A stretch of DNA of 64,000 nt from an uncultured Gammaproteobacteria bacterium (lineage in GTDB: Bacteria; Pseudomonadota; Gammaproteobacteria; Arenicellales; JAANXG01). This document shows positions 1-8,248 of this stretch, in pieces. Position numbers and translations under genes: made by a program. The stretch is taken from the NCBI GenBank assembly GCA_947259705.1, contig CAMYNL010000004.1, positions 88,658 to 152,657 of the forward strand. The letters run 5' to 3'. The notes beneath the pieces were generated by a model. That model made no database searches, had not been told where the DNA came from, and saw only the letters and a list, made by a program, of their open reading frames with translations. The first letter of the stretch is position 1; every line of letters begins with the position of its first letter.

Positions 1-1
1 G

Positions 2-205
2 GACATAAATATCGAGAGCGAAGAGATACGGTTACGTCCGGAGAAAAGCGAAGTGGAGCGACTCTGGTGCGACAACACAAAGATTCAAAGTATTACCGGC
101 TTTAAACCTATGACGACCCTGCGTCAAGGTCTCGAAACAACGATCGAGTGGTTTGTCGATCCTGTAAACCTGAAACGGTACAAAATGGATATGTACAATG
201 TCTAA
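2..205 (+). CDS. NAD-dependent sugar-nucleotide 4,6-dehydratase/epimerase, C-terminal end (LegB-like), partial
   Basis: This is the last 67 codons of a gene that enters from the left edge. The tail reads in frame from base 2 and contains LRPEKSEVERLW followed by a GLETTIEWF helix, the ending typical of extended short-chain dehydrogenases that act on nucleotide sugars, especially LegB-type 4,6-dehydratases of legionaminic acid clusters. The stop overlaps the start of the next gene by 8 bases, so the two are translationally coupled. The Rossmann fold and catalytic YxxxK lie outside the window, so LegB rather than another epimerase is inference from the tail and the NeuB/aminotransferase neighbours. 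Confidence 0.75.
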   Translation, partial: DINIESEEIRLRPEKSEVERLWCDNTKIQSITGFKPMTTLRQGLETTIEWFVDPVNLKRYKMDMYNV

Positions 206-914
206 GCGCGCAGTCATTCTGGCCGGTGGTAAGGGAACGCGCTTGCGTCCATATACGGTGGCGTTACCCAAACCACTGATGCCCATCGGTGACTTTCCCA
301 TCCTGGAAGTGATAGTCCGACAGCTTGCACAGCATGGTTTTGACCATATCACTATGGCGGTTAACCATCAGGCCGAGATCATCAGAGCATTTTTTCAGGA
401 CGGCGAGAAATGGGGGATTAAGATCGATTACTCGTTGGAGGACGAACCACTCAGCACCATTGCTCCTCTGAGCCTGATCCGCGATCTACCTGACCATTTC
501 ATGGTCATGAATGGAGATGTCTTGAGCGATCTAGACTACGCTGCTTTCTTTGATGAACACATCATGAACAACAATATTTTCACAATCTCCGCTTATATGC
601 GCGAGCAGAAGATAGATTACGGTGTACTGGAATTGGATACAGATGAACATTTGTCCAGTTTTATGGAAAAGCCGACGAACGAGTACCTCGTCAGTATGGG
701 TGTGTATATGGCAAGCCGTCGGATCATGGATTTCATTCCGTCCGGGCAAAAATACGGCTTCGATGACTTGATGCTTGACTTGATAGCTGCCAGTAAGCCG
801 GCCGCGGTTAGAACATATGATGGCTACTGGCTCGACATTGGCCGACCCGACGATTACGTCGCTGCTATTGATATATTCGAAAACAACCAAGACATTTTCT
901 TGAGGGGCTGCTGA
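198..914 (+). CDS. Sugar-1-phosphate nucleotidyltransferase (PtmE/HddC-like)
   Basis: A 238-residue nucleotidyltransferase that should join a sugar 1-phosphate to a nucleotide. The signature LAGGKGTRLRP is at residues 8-18, PKPLMPIG at 24-31, the metal-binding NGD at 105-107 and EKP at 157-159. The length fits the single-domain GTP/NTP-transferring family and lacks the left-handed beta-helix of GlmU. In Campylobacter legionaminic acid synthesis PtmE, of this family, makes GDP-GlcNAc as the starting nucleotide sugar, and this gene sits with LegB-like, aminotransferase and NeuB genes. It could instead activate a different sugar; the substrate cannot be read from sequence. It starts inside the upstream gene and ends two bases before the radical SAM gene. 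Confidence 0.85.
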   Translation: MSKRAVILAGGKGTRLRPYTVALPKPLMPIGDFPILEVIVRQLAQHGFDHITMAVNHQAEIIRAFFQDGEKWGIKIDYSLEDEPLSTIAPLSLIRDLPDHFMVMNGDVLSDLDYAAFFDEHIMNNNIFTISAYMREQKIDYGVLELDTDEHLSSFMEKPTNEYLVSMGVYMASRRIMDFIPSGQKYGFDDLMLDLIAASKPAAVRTYDGYWLDIGRPDDYVAAIDIFENNQDIFLRGC

Positions 915-916
915 CC

Positions 917-2041
917 ATGGGCGCTGAGGACCACTTAGTCATTCCAATCAACAAAGGCCAGTTCACATTGGAGACTCCGGAACGTATAACCGAATTCGAG
1001 GCTAAACGGGGTGACGGGGTAGAGGAGGAATATAAGGAGAATCGAAAGCTTTGGACGGAGTATCCTCGCAGGCAGCATGTATCCGAGTACCCTCTCCACG
1101 TTGACATCGAATTGGCTTCGGTCTGCAACCTGAAATGCCCTATGTGCTACACCATTTCGCCTGACTTTAAAAAGAAGGTGAATGCGAAGCTGATAGATTT
1201 TGAGCTTTTCACCCAACTTGTTGACGAGTGTGCAACAGGGAATGTTTATTCCATTCGGTTGAGCTTCCGGGGCGAATCGTTTCTGCATAAGCGTATTTTG
1301 GATTGCGTTGACTATGCGAAACGCAAAGGCATCAAGGAAGTATCGACACTAACAAATGGCCTACGCTTGAACGAGGAAATGTTTGTGCAGCTGATGGAAG
1401 CCGGTATTGACTGGATTACCATTTCCTTTGACGGCTTGGGTGAGACTTACGAACAGATCCGAAGGCCGGCAAAGTATGAGCGTGCGGTCGAAAAGATCGC
1501 TAACTACGCAAAAATAAAGAAAGAAGCCGGGCGCGTAAAACCCATAATAAAGATTCAAACTGTGCTTCCGGCGATCGAGAATGACCCCAAAGCGTTCTAC
1601 AGAGTCTTTTCGCCGATCTCGGATATGGTCAGTGCGAATCCTTTAATTGACTTCCTGCAGAGCAAAAGAGACTTGCCCAAGATATCAAATTTCTCCTGTC
1701 CGCAAATATATCAAAGGCTAGTGGTGGGAGCAGATGGGTTATGCATGATGTGTGCTAACGATGAGGATGGCAAGATCATTGTTGGCGACGCAAACAAGCA
1801 GAGTATTTATGACATATGGCACGGTTCAGAAATGTCACGAATCCGCGAGATACATCGGCGCGGTGCCGGCGTCGCTGAGATATCTGCCTGTACGGAGTGT
1901 TACTTGCCGCTCAAGACCTATGAAAGCAGGGTGATTATTGGGGACCGGTCTGTGGTTGCCGAAAAATATTTGTCTGGCACAGAAAAGGTCAATGAGCTCA
2001 ATACGCCGGACAAACTAAAGCGAAAAGAAATGCAAGTATGA
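917..2041 (+). CDS. Radical SAM protein with SPASM domain
   Basis: A 374-residue radical SAM enzyme. The 4Fe-4S motif CNLKCPMC gives C70, C74 and C77, and a C-terminal SPASM domain supplies extra cluster ligands (C261, C276, C279, C325, C328). Such proteins perform 5'-deoxyadenosyl radical chemistry; SPASM members occur in peptide maturation and in sugar or cofactor modification. No peptide substrate gene is nearby. It is locked between a nucleotidyltransferase and an aminotransferase, with a 4-base ATGA overlap to the latter, so it most likely modifies a sugar intermediate such as by oxidation, deoxygenation or epimerisation. That role is inference and no characterised orthologue was recognised. 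Confidence 0.88.
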   Translation: MGAEDHLVIPINKGQFTLETPERITEFEAKRGDGVEEEYKENRKLWTEYPRRQHVSEYPLHVDIELASVCNLKCPMCYTISPDFKKKVNAKLIDFELFTQLVDECATGNVYSIRLSFRGESFLHKRILDCVDYAKRKGIKEVSTLTNGLRLNEEMFVQLMEAGIDWITISFDGLGETYEQIRRPAKYERAVEKIANYAKIKKEAGRVKPIIKIQTVLPAIENDPKAFYRVFSPISDMVSANPLIDFLQSKRDLPKISNFSCPQIYQRLVVGADGLCMMCANDEDGKIIVGDANKQSIYDIWHGSEMSRIREIHRRGAGVAEISACTECYLPLKTYESRVIIGDRSVVAEKYLSGTEKVNELNTPDKLKRKEMQV

Positions 2042-3189
2042 ATTGGAAAGTTCCATTTTTTGACTTGGTGCTTGGAGACGAGGAGAGAAAAGCAATACTC
2101 AATGTTATTGATTGCAACTGGTTGACATCAGGTCCAAGAATCGCCGAATTCGAAGCGAAGTTTTCAGCAATGCTGGGTCAGAATGTCGGGGCTGTCGCCG
2201 TGTCGAGTGCTACGGCAGCGCTCCATCTTTCGTTGTTAGCTTTACGGCTGGGCCAGGACGACGAGGTCATAGTTCCTTCACTTACGTTTGTCGCCTGTGC
2301 AAATGCAATTCGCTATGTGGGAGCTGAACCCGTATTTGCGGACATTACCAGTGAAATCGATTGGAACATTTCTGCGGCCGATGTAGAGGCAAAAATCACA
2401 TCACGAACCCGTGCCATCATGGTGGTGCATTACGCGGGTTATGCATGCGATATGCATAAGTTATCCGGACTCGCAGAAAAGTATGGCCTTCTGTTGATAG
2501 AAGACTGTTCGCATAGCCCACGGTGCGCATGGAAAGGGAGGTCAGTGGGTACATTTGGTGCCACAGGTTGTTTCAGTTTTTACAGCAATAAAAATATGAC
2601 TACCGGTGAAGGCGGCATGATCATTAGCGGCGATCCGCAACTGGTGGAACGCTTGCGTACTTTGCGTTCGCACGGTATTACCACATCAACATATCAGCGC
2701 TTCAAAGGTCATGCGTTTGGTTACGATGTTCCTGAGGTTGGATTCAATTACAGACTTGACGAAATGCGAGCTGCCATGGGTGTTGCACAACTTCAAAAAC
2801 TTCCCGAGATCACGATTCAGCGAAAAACTCGTGTGCAACGTTATCGCGAGTTCATCAGCAACCGCCTTCCACAGGTACGGATCCCTTTTCTCGGTCGCGA
2901 CGAAGAGTCCAGCTATCACATTTTTCCGGTGCTGTTGCCGGGTAATGAGGAAGTCCGTAACGGTATATTGCGCGCTATGGCCGATCGAGGTGTCCAGTGC
3001 AGCATACACTATCGGCCAATACATACGTTCACGGCCTACAAGGGAGTGGCGGCGGATGTACCGATAACTGAACGGGTTGCACCTTCGGTGTTGACCTTAC
3101 CATTGTTTCCCACACTATCGGACGCGCAAATAATAGAGGTGGTAAAGGCATTGGAAGATTGTCTCAAGGAATACAACTATTCATCATGA
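2038..3189 (+). CDS. DegT/DnrJ/EryC1 sugar aminotransferase (LegC/PseC-like)
   Basis: A 383-residue PLP enzyme that should transaminate a 4-keto nucleotide sugar, with glutamate as the usual donor. The PLP-binding lysine is K185 in FYSNKNMTTGEGG, preceded by the EDCSH motif at 155-159, both diagnostic for the family. Length is normal. It follows a 4,6-dehydratase-like gene, as LegC follows LegB. Start ATG overlaps the upstream stop and its own stop overlaps the formyltransferase start (ATGA), so the run is one operon. Whether the product has the legionaminic, pseudaminic or another stereochemistry cannot be told. Confidence 0.9.
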   Translation: MNWKVPFFDLVLGDEERKAILNVIDCNWLTSGPRIAEFEAKFSAMLGQNVGAVAVSSATAALHLSLLALRLGQDDEVIVPSLTFVACANAIRYVGAEPVFADITSEIDWNISAADVEAKITSRTRAIMVVHYAGYACDMHKLSGLAEKYGLLLIEDCSHSPRCAWKGRSVGTFGATGCFSFYSNKNMTTGEGGMIISGDPQLVERLRTLRSHGITTSTYQRFKGHAFGYDVPEVGFNYRLDEMRAAMGVAQLQKLPEITIQRKTRVQRYREFISNRLPQVRIPFLGRDEESSYHIFPVLLPGNEEVRNGILRAMADRGVQCSIHYRPIHTFTAYKGVAADVPITERVAPSVLTLPLFPTLSDAQIIEVVKALEDCLKEYNYSS

Positions 3190-3845
3190 GCTTAAAATAC
3201 AAAGCAGGATTCCTTTTCGATCGAGATAATGATTGGATTTATCGCGAGCTGGGTGGCCTGACATGGTTGGCAGAACACCTACCTCGCTATGACTTCGTTG
3301 AAGCGTTCAATGAAAAGGATATAACTGGGCTCGACGTATTATTTATATTGGGATATACGAAGATTATTCCAGCCGACATTCTTGCCTCCAATGGTCTGAA
3401 TTTGGTTATCCACGAAAGCGCCCTTCCATTGGGCAGGGGTTTCTCTCCAGTGCAATGGCAAATTCTGGAAGGCGCAACAGAGATACCCGTATGCATGATC
3501 GAGGCGGCACACCCTGCTGACTCCGGCGACATCTTTGAGAAGACGACTATAGAGCTGGATGGGCAAGAACTGTTACCAGAGATTAGAGTTGCTCAGGCGA
3601 ACGCCACTAAGGAATTAGTGACTGCATTATTGAAAAGTTTTCCAAACTATTCAAAATCTCCGCAAGAAGGTCAAGCTACATACTATCGCAGGCGATCAAG
3701 AGAAGACGATCGTCTTGATCCCGACAAAACGATAAAGGAGCAATTTAATCAGCTGAGGATTGCTGATAATGATTTGTATCCTGCGTTCTTCGAGATCAAT
3801 GGTTCCAGATATATGGTTCGCATCACCAGGGCCGAGGGATTATGA
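3186..3845 (+). CDS. N10-formyl-THF-dependent sugar N-formyltransferase-like protein
   Basis: A 219-residue protein with the formyltransferase fold signature HESALPLGRGFSP (H76 onward), a glycine-rich turn, and ADSGDIF at 111-117 that supplies the conserved Asp. It should transfer a formyl group from N10-formyltetrahydrofolate to an amino sugar, here probably the amine made by the upstream aminotransferase. The classical active site is Asn-x-His...Asp; the position two before H76 is Val74, an odd feature also seen, as I recall, in formyltransferases of NeuB-type clusters. The first ATG giving this frame with a good fit is 3186, overlapping the aminotransferase stop by 4 bases; a longer start at 3159 would run back into that gene. 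Confidence 0.8.
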   Translation: MSLKYKAGFLFDRDNDWIYRELGGLTWLAEHLPRYDFVEAFNEKDITGLDVLFILGYTKIIPADILASNGLNLVIHESALPLGRGFSPVQWQILEGATEIPVCMIEAAHPADSGDIFEKTTIELDGQELLPEIRVAQANATKELVTALLKSFPNYSKSPQEGQATYYRRRSREDDRLDPDKTIKEQFNQLRIADNDLYPAFFEINGSRYMVRITRAEGL

Positions 3846-4873
3846 GCAAACAATCGAATCTATATGAGCGGATGAAGCATGGTGATACTCCGCTGGTAAT
3901 AGCGGAAATTGGTGCAAAGTATGGAGGTCTTGAAGTTGTAAAAGAAATGGTGTGTGCAGCGAAAGAGTGTGGAGCAGATACTGTTAAGTTCCAAACATAT
4001 CGCGCCGAAACTATTTCCACACCAGGGAGCTACTTTACTTTTGAGGATGGCACGCGTGTTTCGCAGTTCGATTTCTTTAAGGCGAATGAACTTACCGCTG
4101 ATGATCACGAGACGCTGGATTCGTTATGCAGCGAACTTGACATAGGATGGGCCTCCACACCCAGTCATATTTGTGATCTCGAGTTACTAGAACGATACGA
4201 CTTGCCATTTTATAAGACGGGTTCCGATGATCTTACAAACCTGCCGTTTTTACGTGCAGTTGCTGAAAAAGGCAGGCCCATGCTCGTGTCGACAGGTATG
4301 TGCACGCTGGGGGAGATCGAGGCAGCGGTTAATGTCGTATTGCGGACAGGTAACTCACAGTTAGTGCTCTTGCATTGCGTAGTTTCGTACCCTTCAATCG
4401 CGGAAGATGCGAACCTTAGGGTGATAGAGACCCTACAAAACGCATTTGGATTGCCTGTGGGTCTCTCCGATCATACGCAGGATGAATTTACCAGTATCTT
4501 GGCCACAGCGATGGGTGCCACGGTCATCGAGAAGCACTTTACACTGGACCACGCACTTAATCTTCCGGATCACAAAGCATCGCTCGATCCGGGCCAGTTC
4601 AGTCGTCTGGTGGAACGTGTCAAGCTCGTACCGAAGGCGCTGGGTGATGGGGTAAAATGCATTCTGCCCACGGAAGAGAAGTGGCGCGAGGCGGCGAGAA
4701 AATCCTTGTTTGCGGCATTTGATATCCCCGCAGGCACCAAGATCACTGAACAGCACATCAACATTCGTCGCCCGTCCGGAGGCATTCATCCTCATCATTT
4801 ATCTTTGGTGCTGGGCCGATCTGCGAAGACGTTGATTCCGGCCGGAAGTTTGATAGATTGGGATATGTTCTAG
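3842..4873 (+). CDS. NeuB-family nonulosonic acid synthase (SAF domain)
   Basis: A 343-residue N-acetylneuraminate synthase family enzyme that condenses a 6-carbon amino sugar with phosphoenolpyruvate to form a 9-carbon nonulosonic acid. The TIM-barrel begins with VIAEIGAKYGG (19-29), followed by STPSH, YKTGSDD, LLHCVVSYP, LSDHT and the metal-binding EKHFTLD segment. A C-terminal SAF/antifreeze-like domain spans about 285-343. Length matches LegI, PseI and NeuB. The sequence departs from sialic acid NeuB at the NGS-like N terminus, and neighbours point to a legionaminic/pseudaminic type product. It overlaps the formyltransferase by 4 bases and the next gene by one. Confidence 0.93.
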   Translation: MSKQSNLYERMKHGDTPLVIAEIGAKYGGLEVVKEMVCAAKECGADTVKFQTYRAETISTPGSYFTFEDGTRVSQFDFFKANELTADDHETLDSLCSELDIGWASTPSHICDLELLERYDLPFYKTGSDDLTNLPFLRAVAEKGRPMLVSTGMCTLGEIEAAVNVVLRTGNSQLVLLHCVVSYPSIAEDANLRVIETLQNAFGLPVGLSDHTQDEFTSILATAMGATVIEKHFTLDHALNLPDHKASLDPGQFSRLVERVKLVPKALGDGVKCILPTEEKWREAARKSLFAAFDIPAGTKITEQHINIRRPSGGIHPHHLSLVLGRSAKTLIPAGSLIDWDMF

Positions 4874-5808
4874 TGTCAGTCGCTACAACATTTGAACAAT
4901 TATTGAATATCTACTGGCTTAGACCAGAGACCGCTATATGGCGGGAACTGGACATAAGGGTAATGCGCGAATTCGCGTTTGCATCACCTTCGTTGGATTT
5001 AGGGTGCGGTGACGGGATTTTTTCTTTTATTCGTGCCGGGGGTACTGTTAGTGCGCAATTTGATGCATTTCTCTCGGTGAGAAACCTAAATGACTTTTAC
5101 AAGAATGTTGATGTTTATGATGCCTTTCAAAAGGACAAAACGACATATGTCGTGGATCCCCCACATTACCGGATAGATGTTGCGTTCGATAACAAGGAAA
5201 ACTCTCTAAAAAAGAGTGACCAACTCAAGCTTTATCACAGCTACGTAGCAGGCGATGCAAATCGGAGACTTCCATTTACTGAGGAGAGTTTTAACTCGAT
5301 ATTCTCAAACATTGTTTATTGGCTCGATGAACCCAAAACAATATTGAAAGAAATATACCGAGTGCTCCGTCCTGGGGGGCACGTATGTTTGATGCTGCCA
5401 AATCATACATTTCCTAATTTCAGTTTTTATAACCAACTTTACGCAAAAACTCATAACAAGAAGTTTGTTTTCTTGGAACAGTTAGACAGGGGCCGCTTTA
5501 AGGACAACATTCGACAAGCTCATTCGGATCACGAGTGGCGAAAAATCTTTAGACAAACCGGATTTGAAATAGCAATGCATAGAAAGCATTTATCCAAGAC
5601 GGTAATCCAGATTTGGGATATAGGATTGCGTCCACTCTTTCCAGTTCTGAAGAAAATGGTGGATCAAATACAGCCAGACCGTTATCAGGACATAAAAAGT
5701 GAATGGGTCGATACCGTGCGTCGGTTTCTCGAACCGATTGTAGAAATGGACAGCGAACTCGGGCAAGGCGTTGAGGCAGCATTTCATTGTTATGTTCTTG
5801 AAAAGTAA
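4873..5808 (+). CDS. Class I SAM-dependent methyltransferase
   Basis: A 311-residue methyltransferase with motif I LDLGCGDGIFSF near residue 45, a post-II acidic region, and the YRVLRPGGHVCLMLPN motif typical of methyltransferase-11/23 families. It should methylate a sugar hydroxyl or amine in the same pathway. GTG at 4873 is chosen because it overlaps the NeuB stop by one base (TAGTG), in line with the other couplings; TTG at 4858 would extend it by five codons. The central stretch around residues 80-130 is an insertion not usual in small methyltransferases. The substrate is unknown. Confidence 0.8.
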   Translation: MSVATTFEQLLNIYWLRPETAIWRELDIRVMREFAFASPSLDLGCGDGIFSFIRAGGTVSAQFDAFLSVRNLNDFYKNVDVYDAFQKDKTTYVVDPPHYRIDVAFDNKENSLKKSDQLKLYHSYVAGDANRRLPFTEESFNSIFSNIVYWLDEPKTILKEIYRVLRPGGHVCLMLPNHTFPNFSFYNQLYAKTHNKKFVFLEQLDRGRFKDNIRQAHSDHEWRKIFRQTGFEIAMHRKHLSKTVIQIWDIGLRPLFPVLKKMVDQIQPDRYQDIKSEWVDTVRRFLEPIVEMDSELGQGVEAAFHCYVLEK

Positions 5809-5831
5809 AAATTGGTTGTTCTTATCAAGTT

Positions 5832-6545
5832 ATGGCATCAACAGGAAGAAAGGTTGTTTGTATTCACCAACCGGATTTCGCTCCGCACCTCGGGTTTTTT
5901 CATCGCTTACTCATTTCACATCACTTTGTTCTACTGGATGATGTTCAGTTTATTCGCCGAGGTTGGCAGCATCGTGATCGAATAAAAGGGCCCCATGGGG
6001 CTGCATGGCTCACGCTGAGTCTACGCAAGGGTAATTATCATCAATTGATCAGAGATGTCGTTTTGTTAAACGATTCGAGGTGGATATCAGGAAATCTAAA
6101 TTTACTTCGTGAGTGCTACAGGAAAAGCAGGCATTTTGACGAGGTATTTCCGCAGGTGGAGGCCATCTACAGATCAGGTCATTATCGGATGATTGATTTC
6201 AATCGCGCACTACTTGAGCTTGCCTTTAAGTTTCTTGATATATCCATTCCGATAACTTATGCCTCTCAGTATGGCATCAAAGTCAGAAGTAGCGAGCGAT
6301 TGGTCTTACTGGTAGACGCAATTGGCGGAGACACGTATTTGACCGGCCCTGGGTCCCGTGACTACCTTGACGAGGAAATATTTCAAAAATCGGGAGTGAA
6401 GGTAATGTGGCAGGATTTCAGACACCCGACTTACCGACAGCTGCATGGTGATTTCGAACCCATGCTTTCCTGTCTGGATGTGCTCTTCAACTGTGGCCGA
6501 GGCTCTGCAGACGTCTTGAGGTCAACCACCGATGTCCGAGGCTAG
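5832..6545 (+). CDS. WbqC-like family protein
   Basis: A 237-residue member of the WbqC/VioA-associated family, recognised by the N-terminal IHQPDFAPHLGFFHRL and LLDDVQFIRRGWQHRDRIK segments, a TLSLRKG strand and a C-terminal LNCGRGSADVL. The family is found in O-antigen and nonulosonic acid clusters, where it has been linked to adding amino-acid or acyl groups to amino sugars, although biochemical proof is thin. Here it lies between the methyltransferase and the cytidylyltransferase-like gene, with a 14-base overlap to the latter, so a role in acylating the same sugar is plausible. Confidence 0.8.
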   Translation: MASTGRKVVCIHQPDFAPHLGFFHRLLISHHFVLLDDVQFIRRGWQHRDRIKGPHGAAWLTLSLRKGNYHQLIRDVVLLNDSRWISGNLNLLRECYRKSRHFDEVFPQVEAIYRSGHYRMIDFNRALLELAFKFLDISIPITYASQYGIKVRSSERLVLLVDAIGGDTYLTGPGSRDYLDEEIFQKSGVKVMWQDFRHPTYRQLHGDFEPMLSCLDVLFNCGRGSADVLRSTTDVRG

Positions 6546-7221
6546 CGACCACAACATTGGCGTTGTGCTGCAAGCGCGCATGGGCTCAACCCGATTACCG
6601 GGTAAGACGCTTATGCCGTTGGGTGGTACTCCGCTTCTGGAGTGGATCGTAATGCGCCTTCGGAACTTGGACTGGCCATTGGTGGTAGCTACCAGTGATC
6701 ACGCGCAGGACGATATGATTGCCAGACTGTGCAACGATATGGGTGTACGGATATTTCGTGGCAGCGAACGGGATGTACTGGATCGCTATTATCAATGCGC
6801 AATGGCCCATGGTTTTCGGAATGTTGTGCGCCTGACTGGCGACAATCCCTGCCCGGACATCGAAGAGCTGAAGAATTTGGTTTCGCTGCATCTAAAGACG
6901 CAATCCGATTACACGCACAGCTTCGGCGAGTTGCCCATCGGAATGGGTGCAGAGGTATTCAAATTTAGGACATTGGAGCAATCCTGGCGCGAGGCCAATG
7001 CAGCCCATCATCGCGAGCACGTGAACGAGTACGTGCTTGAGCAGCCAACCCGGTTTCGTATCAAGAAACTTGAGGTAATGCGCAGTAAGCACGCCCCGCA
7101 TCTGAGGATGACGATCGATACACAGGAAGATTATCAACGCGTTGCCGGATGGCTGAGCGGTGGCATGGACGTAGATATAGATACCGAGGCGCTGATTGGT
7201 CGATGTTCATCCTCTGTCTGA
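6532..7221 (+). CDS. Cytidylyltransferase-like protein (PseF/SpsF family)
   Basis: A 229-residue nucleotidyltransferase of the family that includes CMP-pseudaminic acid synthetase relatives and SpsF. QARMGSTRLPGKTL occupies residues 14-27, followed by RLTGDNPCPD, which supplies metal-binding acids. The expected reaction is activation of the nonulosonic acid as a CMP-sugar. It precedes a PseG-like gene, and SpsF/PseF and SpsG/PseG often sit side by side. The 4-base to 19-base overlaps on both sides show coupling. Canonical NeuA would begin AIIPARGGSK, which is absent, so this is the only CMP-sugar synthetase candidate in the window. Confidence 0.82.
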   Translation: MSEASDHNIGVVLQARMGSTRLPGKTLMPLGGTPLLEWIVMRLRNLDWPLVVATSDHAQDDMIARLCNDMGVRIFRGSERDVLDRYYQCAMAHGFRNVVRLTGDNPCPDIEELKNLVSLHLKTQSDYTHSFGELPIGMGAEVFKFRTLEQSWREANAAHHREHVNEYVLEQPTRFRIKKLEVMRSKHAPHLRMTIDTQEDYQRVAGWLSGGMDVDIDTEALIGRCSSSV

Positions 7222-8162
7222 AGTCATCCCATGAGATGGGTATGGGGCATGTGTTTCGTATGATCAATTTGCGCAGAGCCTTGCGAGACCGGGGATGTGA
7301 CGCAGTCGTGGTCATGCTGGAAACATACCGACCTGCCATGGAATGGTTGGAGAGGGCAGGCGTCGCCCCCGTGCTGGTGTCCACTGAAGCCAGCGGACAG
7401 CCGGGCTGGGAAGACGAACTCGCCTTGCGGTTTGGTGCAACGGTTTGGGTGAATGATCGGTTGGACACAGATGCTGATCACGCCACCAAGATAAAGGAAC
7501 TTGGTCTCCACTTGGTGACGTTTGATGACTTTGGCGGTGGAGCCGCGCATTCAGACGTCAATATCGCGGCACTTGCGGACATTCGCGGTGAAGTTCCGCA
7601 GGGTTCAAGAGTGTTAGTGGGGTTGAAATACCTGGTATTGGATTTGGAAATCGCGAAGCATCGCCGAAAACGTACCGAGTCGAACAGCTGGGTCGTCAGC
7701 TTGGGGGGCACTGATACGTATGGTATGAGCGTCGTGGTGACGAGATGGTTGAGCAGGCGTCGGCAAGCTGCCACGTTGATATTGGGGCCAGGTTTCGATC
7801 ACGTGGCAGAGTTGGAAAAAGAAATGCCAGATGAATTTGTGATCAAGAGGTCTGTGCCATCGCTGGCCGTGGAATTCGCAGAGCATGATCTGGCAATTAC
7901 TGGTGGAGGGATAACCGCATTTGAAGCAGCAGCAGCCGGGCTGCCCACGATTACTTTTGCGAGCGAAAAATGGGAAGTTTCGCATTGCCTATACTTGCAA
8001 GAGATCGGGTGTTCCATATTCGGCGGGGAGCACAGCGATATGCAAGCAAATATACTGTCCGAGCCTCTGGATATCGAAAGTATGAGCGTAGCCGCGCTAC
8101 GTAGCGTAGATGTCAAAGGCGCGGACCGAGTGTGCAACACCTTATTGGAACTTTTGCATTGA
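7203..8162 (+). CDS. PseG-like UDP-sugar hydrolase (GT-B fold)
   Basis: A 319-residue protein with the MGMGHVFR motif (H16 matches the catalytic histidine of PseG) and the C-terminal TGGGITAFEAAAAGLP nucleotide-binding loop. PseG removes UDP from UDP-2,4-diacylamino-trideoxyhexose before the NeuB-type condensation; the same fold serves SpsG. It is thus the missing hydrolytic step between aminotransferase/formyltransferase and NeuB in this cluster. The ATG at 7203 is the first that opens directly onto the motif and overlaps the upstream gene by 19 bases; an ATG at 7149 would extend it upstream without homology. LegG (NeuC-like) is absent here, so the pathway mixes Leg and Pse type parts. Confidence 0.85.
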   Translation: MFILCLKSSHEMGMGHVFRMINLRRALRDRGCDAVVVMLETYRPAMEWLERAGVAPVLVSTEASGQPGWEDELALRFGATVWVNDRLDTDADHATKIKELGLHLVTFDDFGGGAAHSDVNIAALADIRGEVPQGSRVLVGLKYLVLDLEIAKHRRKRTESNSWVVSLGGTDTYGMSVVVTRWLSRRRQAATLILGPGFDHVAELEKEMPDEFVIKRSVPSLAVEFAEHDLAITGGGITAFEAAAAGLPTITFASEKWEVSHCLYLQEIGCSIFGGEHSDMQANILSEPLDIESMSVAALRSVDVKGADRVCNTLLELLH

Positions 8163-8248
8163 GCATTGACGGCGCTGGATGGATCGGCGATTGGAGAATC
8201 GGGCGAAAATGGTTGTGACTCAATCCGTAAGGAAGGACAGATAGGCAA

